Source of the DNA: an uncultured Verrucomicrobia subdivision 3 bacterium
GTDB taxonomy: Bacteria > Verrucomicrobiota > Verrucomicrobiia > Limisphaerales > UBA11358
Assembly (NCBI GenBank): GCA_903850425.1
Contig: CAINLR010000196.1
Coordinates: 1 to 54,079 of the forward strand
DNA length: 54,079 nucleotides
Direction of reading: 5' to 3'
The position numbers and the translations under genes were made by a program. This document shows, one piece after another, positions 1-8,307 of this stretch; position 1 is the stretch's first letter; the number at the start of each line of letters is the position of its first letter. The notes beneath the pieces are model-generated. The model worked only from the letters and a program-made list of their open reading frames with translations, made no database searches and was not told the DNA's origin.

Positions 1-81
1 TGTCGTTGGTGCCCGCACCGACGCTTCCAACGCCGTGCGTTGATCCGAATCCAGTTCCAAACCGCGTATGGGTCTTGCCAT
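1..81 (-). CDS. IS630-family transposase, N-terminal fragment (runs off the window)
   Basis: Reading leftward from an ATG at 81, 27 codons stay open to the window edge. The peptide begins MARPIRGLELDSDQRTALEA and goes on to a VRAPTT-like end. IS630 transposases typically start with this kind of short helix: an MxRP start, an acidic 'LEL..D.R..LE' stretch and an 'R.PTT' end, ahead of a helix-turn-helix. The DDE catalytic part lies outside the window. The gene sits about 55 bases inside a TA that interrupts the neighbouring kinase gene, as expected for IS630 elements, which target TA. Only 27 residues are visible, so the family call rests on N-terminal resemblance and context. Confidence 0.6.
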   Translation of the reverse strand, partial: MARPIRGLELDSDQRTALEASVRAPTT

Positions 82-136
82 GCACCCAGTTTAAACAAAT
101 ATCATGTTATGTCCACTGTATTCGAGAACACAACAC
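1..136 (-). mobile_element. End of an IS630-like insertion sequence
   Basis: The kinase reading frame is normal down to a TA at 137-138 and then becomes unrelated sequence with a stop after nine codons. The sequence beyond the TA begins GTGTTGTGTTCTCGAATACA (minus strand), which would be the terminal inverted repeat, and the transposase start lies about 55 bases further in. The second end and the other copy of the TA are outside the window, so the inverted repeat cannot be confirmed. Confidence 0.6.
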
Positions 137-1036
137 TAGTTCCACCAACTCGGCGTTGAACAAGACGATCTTGGTGCGGCCGTCACGGAGCTGTCGCGGC
201 AACTCCAAGTCGCGCACCACCCCGTCGGCAAACAATGGTCGCAGCAATCGGTCGCGTTCAGCCGCGTCGGTCCAGAGGCCCAATTCCAATGCAGTGCGCC
301 CGGTTACTTCCGCGACCGAATAACCGTAGATCCGGCAAAAGCAATCATTGACCTCGATGAACCGCCCCGTGTCCATTTCGGTAAGCGCGATGCCGTTGGG
401 GCTGGAGCGAAAGGCCTTGGAAAACTTCTCTTCGCTGACGGCCAGTTCCCGGGCGGATTGTGAGAGCCGGTCGCGCTCGTTGTCGTAATGTTTCACCACC
501 ATCCAGATCAACATCACAATGGTGGTGTAGGCCGCCACCGAGCCAGAAACGACATCAATCACCTCTTCCCGGCGCGAAGGAAACGCGGTCACCAACTTGG
601 GAAAATGATACCCGATCAGGTTGAGCCCGGAGAAGTCAACCAAGATGGCCGCCACAAAAATCCAACGCAGCCGGCCTTCAAAAAACACCATGGGCAGCAC
701 CACCAACCCAAAGAAATAAAAATTGAGCGACCCGTCCATGCCCCCGTCGAAAAACCAGGCCAGACTCAGCGCCAGCCCGATCGCCGTGACCAACACCTTG
801 ACGTGATAACGTCCGCGCCTGGTTTCGGTGAAGCAAAACAGCGCGAACAACCCAAAACCAACATCAAGCACGTTCACCAAGACGGGCATGTCCGGCTCGA
901 ACAGATTGGTCGGGATGACCACGCACAGACACACGAACACAATCACCAGACACATCAAGCGGAACAGCCGCTCGCGCATGGTCTGCGATTTGTCCAGCGC
1001 ACAATAGTCGTAAAGTTTTTGCAGTAATCGGTCCAT
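107..1036 (-). pseudogene. Membrane-anchored PAS sensor kinase, 3' part lost to an IS insertion
   Basis: The protein starts MDRLLQKLYDYCALDKS, has about six hydrophobic segments in its first 180 residues and then a PAS domain (about residues 205-305). The native frame ends at ...FNAELVEL, and nine codons from the insertion sequence follow before a TAA. All kinase domains are missing. The intact paralogue at 12893-15373 has the same membrane module (it starts [17 protein letters not shown]) followed by PAS, HisKA, HATPase and receiver domains, so this gene probably once encoded a similar hybrid kinase. ATG at 1036 is preferred over GTG at 1042 because it matches the paralogue's start. It lies 140 bases downstream of the chemoreceptor gene on the same strand. 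The remaining product could still be a membrane PAS protein but cannot signal as a kinase. Confidence 0.8.
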
Positions 1037-1180
1037 ACGCACCCAGCGCGATCATAGCCACCGCAGTGCTCACCCTCAAGATCCGGCTTGCTTGCCAGGC
1101 AAGATATGCGCCGCCAGCGGCAGCAGGCTGCCGGCGAAAGGGTCGGCGCCAAATGCGCCCGGGGATTACCGCCCGGCGCT

Positions 1181-2830
1181 TTAGAAATCTCGGAAGTCGC
1201 CTTCGAGAGGAATTTCAATTCGCGGAGCTGCCCCGACCGCTTGGATTGCGGCCGGACGAGAAACCCGACCTTGATTCCGCGGTTTGGCGAACTTCGCGCT
1301 GGACGGTGTGCCGGTGGCCACAACTCGGCTGTTATTGGGGCCGTCGCGCAGCGTGGCCTGGTTGCCCTGGTCGCCCTGGTCGCCCTGCATGTCCCCGACG
1401 AGTTGCATCAATTCGAGGACGGACTGCTTCATCAGCTCGGCCTGGGCATTCAGCTCCTGGGCCGCAGCGGCGCTTTCCTCGGCGGTCGCGGCATTGGATT
1501 GCGTGACCTTGTCCATCTGGCCGACCGCAGAGTTGATCTGGGTGATGCCCTGCGTTTGCTCCAGCGAAGCACTGGCCACTTCGGAGGCGAGTTCATCCAC
1601 CTGCCGGATCTTGGCCACAATGCCATTCAGAGCGGCGGCGACTTTCTGACTGATTTGAACGCCTTGGGCCGTTTTAAGAATGGCACCTTCGATCTTGGCC
1701 GTGGTTTCCTTCGCAGCGGTGGCGCTGCGTTGCGCGAGGCTGCGGACTTCATCGGCCACGACGGCAAAGCCCATGCCGGCTTCGCCCGCCCGGGCGGCTT
1801 CGACGGCGGCATTCAGCGCGAGGATATTGGTTTGAAAGGCAATCTCGTCAATGGTCTTGATGATTTTGGCGATGTCATCGGAAGAAATCTTGATGGCTTC
1901 CATGGCCTGATTCATGGCGTGCATGTCTTCGGAGCCTTTGTCGGCGGCCGCGCGGGCTTCCCGCGCCAGCTCGTTGGCTTTGGAGGCGTTCTCCGCATTG
2001 CGCTTGGTCATGCTGGCCATTTCTTCCAGCGAGGCTCCGGTCTCCTCAATGGACGCGGCCTGCTCGCCCGAACCCTGCGCCAACATCTGGCTGGCGCTGG
2101 ATACCTGGCCGGCCGCTTGATTGACCTGGGCGGAATTGCTGCTCAAATTGTGCACGAGATGGGTCAAGGCGCGACGAACGCGGGTGGAGTTGACCGCGAC
2201 CAGCACTATCGTCAACGCCGCGAAGCCAACACTGGCCGCGCCCAGCCAGAGCACATATTTACGGATATTTCCAAAGCTGGCGACCGTGAGGCTGGTGCGC
2301 TGGTTGGCCGTCGTGGTGCAATAGTCTTTGACCTGCCCCGCCGCGCCGTTGAGGGCGGTGACTTTGGCTGGAATTTCCTGATCGAGAATCTTCATTGCGC
2401 CAGCAAAGTCCTTATCCAACGTGGCGCGGATCTTGCCCATGGTCTGCACATAATCGTCGAGGCTGGTCGCCAACAGGGCCACGCGTTGATGCCCGTCGCC
2501 GGCGGGATAAAGCTGGGTGAGTTGGGCGAGAATTTCGGTGTTGTGCTGCTGGACGGCATCCGTCTCGGCGAGTTTGGCGGGCCGTTCCTTGTCCTGCGCG
2601 AACATGACTTCAAACGAGTGCAACCGGTAAACCGCCAGGTTTTCCTGGAGCAAAGCCAGCAGCCGAATGCTCGGCAAGCCTTCCTGTTCCAATCCGTGCG
2701 TCGCCTCGGTGCCGCGCTGGCAAACGCCCCACAGCACCACGCCTTGCACCAGGAGAAAAACGAGTAACAGGGCGAGGAGGATCTGGATCAGACGGAAACT
2801 GCTCTTGATGGAAGTGCTGGAATGATTCAT
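1181..2830 (-). CDS. Methyl-accepting chemotaxis protein (4HB-type sensor)
   Basis: A 549-residue chemoreceptor. TM1 is at about 14-34, followed by a mostly helical periplasmic region of about 150 residues that fits a four-helix-bundle sensor, then TM2 at about 186-206 and a long cytoplasmic coiled coil. The signalling hairpin tip ([20 protein letters not shown]) is canonical and would bind CheW and CheA. HAMP is weak: the region after TM2 passes quickly into the helical bundle. The C-terminus ends [10 protein letters not shown], whose last five residues (DFRDF) fit the x-aromatic-x-x-aromatic CheR docking tail. It follows a PstS-like gene and a porin gene on the same strand, so the periplasmic protein may present a ligand to it. 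A sigma-28-like site lies ahead of the first gene of this group. Confidence 0.9.
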   Translation of the reverse strand: MNHSSTSIKSSFRLIQILLALLLVFLLVQGVVLWGVCQRGTEATHGLEQEGLPSIRLLALLQENLAVYRLHSFEVMFAQDKERPAKLAETDAVQQHNTEILAQLTQLYPAGDGHQRVALLATSLDDYVQTMGKIRATLDKDFAGAMKILDQEIPAKVTALNGAAGQVKDYCTTTANQRTSLTVASFGNIRKYVLWLGAASVGFAALTIVLVAVNSTRVRRALTHLVHNLSSNSAQVNQAAGQVSSASQMLAQGSGEQAASIEETGASLEEMASMTKRNAENASKANELAREARAAADKGSEDMHAMNQAMEAIKISSDDIAKIIKTIDEIAFQTNILALNAAVEAARAGEAGMGFAVVADEVRSLAQRSATAAKETTAKIEGAILKTAQGVQISQKVAAALNGIVAKIRQVDELASEVASASLEQTQGITQINSAVGQMDKVTQSNAATAEESAAAAQELNAQAELMKQSVLELMQLVGDMQGDQGDQGNQATLRDGPNNSRVVATGTPSSAKFAKPRNQGRVSRPAAIQAVGAAPRIEIPLEGDFRDF

Positions 2831-2848
2831 GCGTAAACAGGGAGTGGA

Positions 2849-2868
2849 GCCGGGCGCGAACGCCCGGC
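2849..2868 (-). repeat. Perfect intercistronic hairpin (8-bp stem, CGAA loop)
   Basis: GCCGGGCG and CGCCCGGC pair across a CGAA loop between the PstS-like stop codon and the chemoreceptor start. No T-tract follows in either direction, so a terminator is unlikely. It may stabilise the upstream message or shift expression between the two genes. Confidence 0.5.
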
Positions 2869-2876
2869 CCCGGACA

Positions 2877-3299
2877 TTATTTTATTTCAATCGTTTTGAC
2901 GCCGGTCAGGGCGGCATCCGCGGGCACAATGGCGATCGCGCCTTTGGTCGAGGCGACGAGCGCCACCAGCGCGGCGGCATCATCCGCCTTCTTGGGCTGC
3001 TGGCCGCGGCCGGAGAACGCGAGGCGTTGCCAGAAGGTCTTGAACGCACTGGTGTCCATGCCGCTGGCTTGCTGGATGGCCGCATCCGTTTTGTCGCCCA
3101 TGTAGGCGAGCGCGATGCTCTGGCCGCCGTCCCAGTATTTCGTGTTGCCGGTGTAGATGTCCTTCAAGGCCGCCGGCGTGAGGGTGGTGACCGACACGCT
3201 ATCGTTGGCGATGACGACGCCGTCGAGCGCCAGCGCCCGGAACGATCCAGTGCCGAGCAGGGCGCAGAGTAAACCGAGTTTCAAGAGGGATGATTTCAT
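2877..3299 (-). CDS. Small PstS-like periplasmic substrate-binding protein
   Basis: A 140-residue protein with a signal peptide (about 1-24, ending near ALA). The rest matches the start and hinge of phosphate-type binding proteins: [20 protein letters not shown], then [12 protein letters not shown], and a late GAIAIVP segment. It is about half the length of PstS and resembles the short PBP-like proteins often encoded next to porins and sensors and not next to ABC permeases. No pst transporter genes are nearby. It sits between a porin gene and a chemoreceptor gene on one strand, which favours a role as a ligand-binding adaptor for chemotaxis over transport. The ligand is unknown; phosphate or another oxyanion is an inference from the family. 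Confidence 0.75.
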   Translation of the reverse strand: MKSSLLKLGLLCALLGTGSFRALALDGVVIANDSVSVTTLTPAALKDIYTGNTKYWDGGQSIALAYMGDKTDAAIQQASGMDTSAFKTFWQRLAFSGRGQQPKKADDAAALVALVASTKGAIAIVPADAALTGVKTIEIK

Positions 3300-3339
3300 A
3301 ATCGAGTCAGGTAGGATGAGGTTTCGATTTGAAGGCCAC

Positions 3340-4551
3340 TTAGAAACTAAAGGTGGTCTTCACCGCCAGCATGAACCAGCCGTTGTTATTGCTCTGGACG
3401 GGATTGTTGGCGTTGTCGCGCAACAGCCCGGTGCCTTCAAGGTAATGACCTTCCACTTTGAAAACCCACCAGTCTTTCAGGTCGAAGCGAAAGCACAAAG
3501 CGGCGTCGTTTTGTTTGGCGCTGGCATCCTTGAACATCGTGTAGTAAGTGCCCACTTCCAGCAGGTGATTGAAACGGTGGGAGGCGGCGACATACCAGGT
3601 TTCCGGATTATCGCCCGTGGTGCCGATGTTGTAATCGCCCATCGCGGGCAGATAATTATGACCTTCAAAATCGTAGGTGTAATACTCAGCTTGGAACGTC
3701 CAGCTTTTATAGATATATTCCGCCGAATACTGCTGCAGCGGGACGTTGCCCACGCTGTGAATATGGCCCGGCCCATATGGCGGGATGATGGTGGAGTTGT
3801 AACCCCAGTTGGCCATGTAGGCATACGCCGCGCCCAGCCGCAATCCGTCCACCGGCGTATTCCACCAGAGTTGTCCGCCAAAAATCGGCGCGGTATCAAT
3901 GCCGTTGAACTCGCCCACCGGCGCCGGCGGCAGTCCGTTTTCAGCATAACGCGCCACGCCACCATTGTCGGCCATGCTGACGTAGCCGGCATAAGCTTCG
4001 TAGGAAAGGCTGCCGGCCTTGTTCATCTGGATGCTGCCAAACAAATCCACACCGTCGAGTCCGGCGCTCCAATCGCGCCAACGCGCGTCATAGATGCCTT
4101 GCGGCAACAAGACAAACGTGCGGGCCAGATCAATGTCTTGAATCGAGTTGTAGATGCCGGAAGGGCGGCGAATGCGCCCGCCGCGCACGCCGATTTGATC
4201 GCTAAAAGTGTATTCGATCAAGGCGTAGTCCAGAAACGGATCGTATTGACCCACATTGCCGACATCGAACGCAAAGCCCTGCACGGCGATGCGCGTGCGC
4301 GGAAATGGATTGATGGAAACATTCGCGCCGATTTCCGTGAATTGAAACGAACCGTTCTTGGTGTCGTTGGCCAGATAATTGTAGTCGGTCGTTTTTAAAT
4401 AGCCCTGGCTGATGAAGGCGTGGAAGTCCAGCGGGGGCATGTTGGTGCCCAGAGGATGCACCTCATAGGCGGAGGCGCCGCAGGCGGCGGCTGCGCCCAG
4501 GGCGGCCGTTAACAGGGTTTTCTGTGTGTCAGTGCGTTTGATTCGTTTCAT
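3340..4551 (-). CDS. Outer-membrane porin-like beta-barrel protein
   Basis: A 403-residue protein with a signal peptide (hydrophobic stretch about 12-28, ending ASA). The body alternates aromatic and polar residues in repeated strand-turn units (for example QLWWNTPVDGLRLGAAYAYM) and ends in phenylalanine (TTFSF), as outer-membrane beta-barrels do. Most similar in general form to diderm porins of unknown substrate. It is the first gene of a minus-strand group with the PstS-like protein and the chemoreceptor. A sigma-28-like promoter lies about 50 bases ahead of its ATG. Together they suggest an uptake-and-detect unit: pore, periplasmic binder, receptor. Confidence 0.75.
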   Translation of the reverse strand: MKRIKRTDTQKTLLTAALGAAAACGASAYEVHPLGTNMPPLDFHAFISQGYLKTTDYNYLANDTKNGSFQFTEIGANVSINPFPRTRIAVQGFAFDVGNVGQYDPFLDYALIEYTFSDQIGVRGGRIRRPSGIYNSIQDIDLARTFVLLPQGIYDARWRDWSAGLDGVDLFGSIQMNKAGSLSYEAYAGYVSMADNGGVARYAENGLPPAPVGEFNGIDTAPIFGGQLWWNTPVDGLRLGAAYAYMANWGYNSTIIPPYGPGHIHSVGNVPLQQYSAEYIYKSWTFQAEYYTYDFEGHNYLPAMGDYNIGTTGDNPETWYVAASHRFNHLLEVGTYYTMFKDASAKQNDAALCFRFDLKDWWVFKVEGHYLEGTGLLRDNANNPVQSNNNGWFMLAVKTTFSF

Positions 4552-4602
4552 TAGTTCAATTGGGTTGATAGGCTAAGGCAAAATGTAAATTTACGTGCCT
4601 AG

Positions 4603-4629
4603 CTATCGGCGGTTTTGTCGCCTACTTAA
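4603..4629 (-). promoter_or_regulatory. Sigma-28-like promoter for the porin/PstS-like/MCP operon
   Basis: TTAAGTAG-N11-GCCGATAG on the minus strand. The -10 matches the FliA consensus GCCGATAA at 7 of 8 positions, the -35 keeps the AAGT core of TAAAGTTT, and the spacer is exactly 11. The porin ATG is at 4551, giving a short leader of about 45 bases. Confidence 0.65.
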
Positions 4630-4670
4630 GCCATTTTTGATGCCCTGTGAACCGGCAGGAGAATGAACGA

Positions 4671-7600
4671 TCAAACATCCAGAAACCGGCGGATGGTTTC
4701 CAGCAGGTGATCCGTGGCGTAGGGCTTTTGAATGAAGGACTCGCCCAGGCGCAATTGAAAATCCCGGCCGGCAATGTCCGCGCTGTAGCCGCTGACATAA
4801 ATCACCTTGAGCTGCGGCTGTTCCGCCACCAGTTGCCGGGCCAGTTCCTGGCCATTCATGCCGCCCGGCATCACCAAGTCCGTCAGCAGCAGCGCCACCC
4901 GGCCGCGATGTTCAGGCCAGCGGGCCAAAGCCTCCATGCCATTGGCCGCTTCCACCACGCGGTAGCCTTGCCGTTCGAGAAAAATGCGCGTCGGCTTGCG
5001 CACCGCCAGTTCGTCCTCCACCAAGAAAATGGTCTCCGTGCCCCCGCGCGGCTTGGGTTTGACGTCGGTGGGGGCCGGTCCCACCGACGTCTCGCGGCTG
5101 GCCGGCAGAAAAATTTGGAAGGTCACGCCCTCGCCCGGGCGGTTGTCCAGCTCGATCCAGCCTTGGTGCTGTTTGACGATGCCAAAGACCGTGGCCAACC
5201 CCAGCCAGGTGCCTGACCCGGCTTCTTTGGTGGTGAAGAAGGGTTCAAATATTTGCGGCAACACTTCAGGCGGGATGCCGCTGCCCGTGTCACTGACACT
5301 TAAACTGACGTAACGGCCCGGCGGCACTTCCGCATTCACGCGCGCGGACCCCTCGGCCACGGTGACGGCCGTGGTGGCCACCTGCAAACGTCCGCCTTTG
5401 GGCATGGCGTCCCGCGCATTGACGGCCAGATTCATCAGCACCTGTTCGAGCATGCCGGGATCGGCGCGCGTCAGGAGCGGGGCCGCGTGGAGGTTGAGTT
5501 GCAACTGCACGTCCTCGCGAATCAGGCGCTGCAGCATCTTGCCCAGATTCATGATCAGTTCATTCAGATTCAACACCTGCGATTGCATCACCTGCCGGCG
5601 GCTGAACATCAGCAACTGCCGGGTGAGAGCGGCGGCGCGGTTGACATCGGTCACCATTTCCCGCAACCCATCGCGCACTTCCTCCGGCAGCGGCTCGACC
5701 CCGAGCAGCATTTCGGACTGCATGAGCAGCGCGGAGAGAATGTTGTTAAAGTCGTGCGCCACGCCCCCGGCCAGCCGGCCGACGGCTTCCATTTTCTGGG
5801 CCTGGCGGAATTGCTGCTCCAGTTGCAAACTGTCGGAAACGTCGCGTGAGTTGATGATGATCTGCTGTTCGCCGGCTTCGGTCTGGATGCTGGTGCCCAC
5901 GGCTTCAATGTGCCGCCAGAGGCCGTTTTGGTGGCGCAAACGCACGGTCAGCGTGATGGGCACGTTGAGCTGTGCCAATGATTGATGGAAGGCGGCCTGC
6001 GACCGGAGCCGGTCTTCCGGGTGGGCGAGGTCGAGCAGGCAGCGCCCGATGAACGCGGCGGCGGGATAGCCCAAAATCCGTTCGCCGGAGGCGCTTTGAT
6101 AGGTGACCACAGCCTGCGCGTCAATCACCGTGATGCTGTCCGAGGCGTGTTCAATGAGCGAACGAAAATACTCTTCGCGGCGTTGGAGTTCGATTTCTGC
6201 GCGCTTGCGATTGGTGATGTCGCGGATGATGGCCTGCAGAAATACTTTCCCGTCCAGTTCAATCCGGTTCAGGCTGACCTCAGTATCAAACGGGGTCTGA
6301 TCCAGCCGCGTGTGCCGCCATTCAAAGAATTGCGGCTGCCCGGCAAAGGCGCGGTCAATTTTTTCGCGCGCCAGTTCGCGCGAAAGCCCGCCATCCGGCT
6401 GCGCGACCGGTGAAAAATCAGCGGGGGAATGACCCATGATGTCCGCGCTCTGGCAGCCAAACATGACCAGCGTCTGCGGATTGCAGGAGAGAAAAACGTG
6501 CTCATCCATCATGCAGATGGCGTCATTGGATTTGTCAAACAAGGTGCGGAATTTCAGTTCGCTTTCGCGCATGGCGAATTCCGCCCGCTGGCGTTCGGTC
6601 AGGTCACTGGCCAGCCCCAGAAATCCCGTGATCTCCCGCTCCCGGTTGCGGATGGTCGTGACGACCAGTTGCACGGTCAACCGGGTGCCGTCTTTGCGGA
6701 CGAAGGTCCATTCGCGCACGTCATGTTGGGCTTGGCGGGCAGGCTCCACAAACGCGTCAAAGCCCGTGATCGTGCGCCCGGACGACAGCGACAGCTCCCG
6801 GCCCCGCGCCTCGATTTCTTCGCGCAGATGCCAGAGTTCCGGGGTGTGCCGGCCGATGACTTCCGCCGCGGAGTAACCGAGCATCCGCTCGGCGCCGGAA
6901 TTAAACAGCCGCACCAAACCCTTTATTTCCGTGGCGATGATGGCCACCTCCGTGGCCGAATTGAAAACATTCTGGATTTGCGCCGTGGCTTCCAACAACG
7001 CCGCGTCGCGCTGGCCGATGGTTTCCAGCATTTGATTGAAACCGCGCGCCAGACGGCCCAACTCGTCGTCGTTCTTGATGGGAACCCGGACGCTGTAATC
7101 GGCGTTTTGCGTCACCTGGGCGCTGGTCTCCACCAGCTCAAACAAGGGCTTCAAGAAATAGCGCTGCATGCCCATCAGCAGCACCGTCGCCATGGCAATC
7201 AACACCAGGGCAACCACGACCATCATGATGAAGTCTTGCGGCACCCGCGCATAAAATGGCGGGATAGCCTCCTGCAGATAGAGGTAGCCAATCACGCGCT
7301 CGCCATGCCGGACCACCTGCCAGATGGAAACCGAGAAGACATCGAATTGGGCGCCCGCCGGGCGCGGGGCGGTGATGGCCGCATCATCGTCATGGCGGAA
7401 CTCGGCAAACCGGTTGGTTCTGGCATCCAATAGGACCGCCAGCTCGAGGTTCCTCGCCTTTCCCAAACTCACTAAATAGGAGCGCGCGTTTTCCTTATCA
7501 AGAAATTCCAGCGGCGCTTGTAACATTTCGCTCAGCACGGCGGCGTCTTCCACCAACTGCTTTTCCGTCGCCGGGCGAAAGGTCTTCAGATCGTAGGCCA

Positions 7601-7691
7601 ACATACCTCCGATCACCAATAACATCGCCAGTCCGCTGGCGATGAGAATCAGCCGGATCAATCGTTGCCGCAATGAAAGCTGCCAGGCCAT
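4671..7691 (-). CDS. Hybrid sensor histidine kinase (CHASE8-like, HAMP, 3 PAS, HisKA, HATPase, REC)
   Basis: A 1006-residue inner-membrane kinase. TM1 is at about 14-33, a CHASE8-like periplasmic domain at 35-150, TM2 at 157-177 and HAMP at about 178-230. PAS domains lie at about 240-365, 375-495 and 505-625. HisKA carries the phospho-acceptor in AGGVAHDFNN, an HATPase follows (N box LMNLAVNARDAM) and a receiver ends the protein (FLVEDE, phospho-acceptor Asp in LLLTDLVMP, Lys in QKPY). An oddity: the ATP-lid G2 box reads GSGTWLGLATV, with Trp (TGG) where the other kinases in this window have Gly. It starts one base after the stop of the YfiR-type gene, so it is translated with it and probably responds to that periplasmic protein. 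No DNA-binding output domain is present; the output partner is unknown. Confidence 0.9.
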   Translation of the reverse strand: MAWQLSLRQRLIRLILIASGLAMLLVIGGMLAYDLKTFRPATEKQLVEDAAVLSEMLQAPLEFLDKENARSYLVSLGKARNLELAVLLDARTNRFAEFRHDDDAAITAPRPAGAQFDVFSVSIWQVVRHGERVIGYLYLQEAIPPFYARVPQDFIMMVVVALVLIAMATVLLMGMQRYFLKPLFELVETSAQVTQNADYSVRVPIKNDDELGRLARGFNQMLETIGQRDAALLEATAQIQNVFNSATEVAIIATEIKGLVRLFNSGAERMLGYSAAEVIGRHTPELWHLREEIEARGRELSLSSGRTITGFDAFVEPARQAQHDVREWTFVRKDGTRLTVQLVVTTIRNREREITGFLGLASDLTERQRAEFAMRESELKFRTLFDKSNDAICMMDEHVFLSCNPQTLVMFGCQSADIMGHSPADFSPVAQPDGGLSRELAREKIDRAFAGQPQFFEWRHTRLDQTPFDTEVSLNRIELDGKVFLQAIIRDITNRKRAEIELQRREEYFRSLIEHASDSITVIDAQAVVTYQSASGERILGYPAAAFIGRCLLDLAHPEDRLRSQAAFHQSLAQLNVPITLTVRLRHQNGLWRHIEAVGTSIQTEAGEQQIIINSRDVSDSLQLEQQFRQAQKMEAVGRLAGGVAHDFNNILSALLMQSEMLLGVEPLPEEVRDGLREMVTDVNRAAALTRQLLMFSRRQVMQSQVLNLNELIMNLGKMLQRLIREDVQLQLNLHAAPLLTRADPGMLEQVLMNLAVNARDAMPKGGRLQVATTAVTVAEGSARVNAEVPPGRYVSLSVSDTGSGIPPEVLPQIFEPFFTTKEAGSGTWLGLATVFGIVKQHQGWIELDNRPGEGVTFQIFLPASRETSVGPAPTDVKPKPRGGTETIFLVEDELAVRKPTRIFLERQGYRVVEAANGMEALARWPEHRGRVALLLTDLVMPGGMNGQELARQLVAEQPQLKVIYVSGYSADIAGRDFQLRLGESFIQKPYATDHLLETIRRFLDV

Positions 7692-7692
7692 A

Positions 7693-8307
7693 TTAACGGG
7701 CCTCCGTCTGCGGCATAATAACCTTGTTCGCGAGTGCCAACATTTGTGGTGTGAATTTTACCCCTGCCTGCTGCGTCGCCGGCAAGCTCACGTCAAAACG
7801 GACCCGTCCCGCCACCGTCTTGAGTTCCAGGATTCCGCCCCGCTCAAGGGTATGCCCCGATTCGCCCACCGTGACGATCGGCTTGTCTTTCAAGACCGCC
7901 AGCCAATTTTCCTCGCGGCTTTTTTCCGCCGCGCTGATGAACACCAAGTGGCAGCCGTCGGCCGCTTCGGCGCTGGCCAGATGCCGCACCTGGATCGTCC
8001 GCGCGCCGACCTGCTGGGCCGCCGTCTTCGCCAGCACCTCGCCGAAGGGATTCTCGCCCAGCACGCCAATGATGATCGGATCGTCCTTGCCGGCAAAGGC
8101 GTTGGACGGCCACTCCGTATAGCTTGTGAACGCGGTAAGCAAACCCGCCTTGATACTGTATTCCGGCGCGATGGCCGGCTGGGCTTCTAAAATCTGGAAT
8201 GGCAACGCTGCCCCGCCGAGCAACAACACCAGCCAAAAGGCCAGGCAACGAATGGCCTGACGCCGGCCGGGAAGTTTGATGCTTTGCCAGTTCATGGAAG
8301 TAAACAT
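7693..8307 (-). CDS. YfiR-type periplasmic protein (DUF4154)
   Basis: A 204-residue protein with an N-terminal hydrophobic signal (about 22-38). The mature part has the family hallmarks: an early KAGLLTAFTSYTEWP segment, a central GVLGENPFGEVL strand-helix, and a late GGILELKTVAGRVRFDVSL stretch followed by a conserved helix. YfiR of Pseudomonas is a periplasmic, redox-responsive repressor of the membrane diguanylate cyclase YfiN; here the partner is likely the kinase whose start lies one base past the stop. The ATG at 8307 shares one base with the stop of the TonB receptor upstream (TGATG), so receptor, periplasmic protein and kinase are tightly coupled. A second YfiR-kinase pair is at 41611-45591. 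Confidence 0.85.
   Translation of the reverse strand: MFTSMNWQSIKLPGRRQAIRCLAFWLVLLLGGAALPFQILEAQPAIAPEYSIKAGLLTAFTSYTEWPSNAFAGKDDPIIIGVLGENPFGEVLAKTAAQQVGARTIQVRHLASAEAADGCHLVFISAAEKSREENWLAVLKDKPIVTVGESGHTLERGGILELKTVAGRVRFDVSLPATQQAGVKFTPQMLALANKVIMPQTEAR

Noticed and set aside
1088-2767. A 559-codon open frame opposite the chemoreceptor gene
   Set aside because: It is the mirror of the receptor coding strand in a GC-rich genome, has no recognisable domains, and the receptor on the other strand is unmistakable.
2849-2868. Rho-independent terminator between the PstS-like gene and the chemoreceptor
   Set aside because: The stem is perfect, but no run of T follows on the transcribed strand, and it sits inside an apparent operon.
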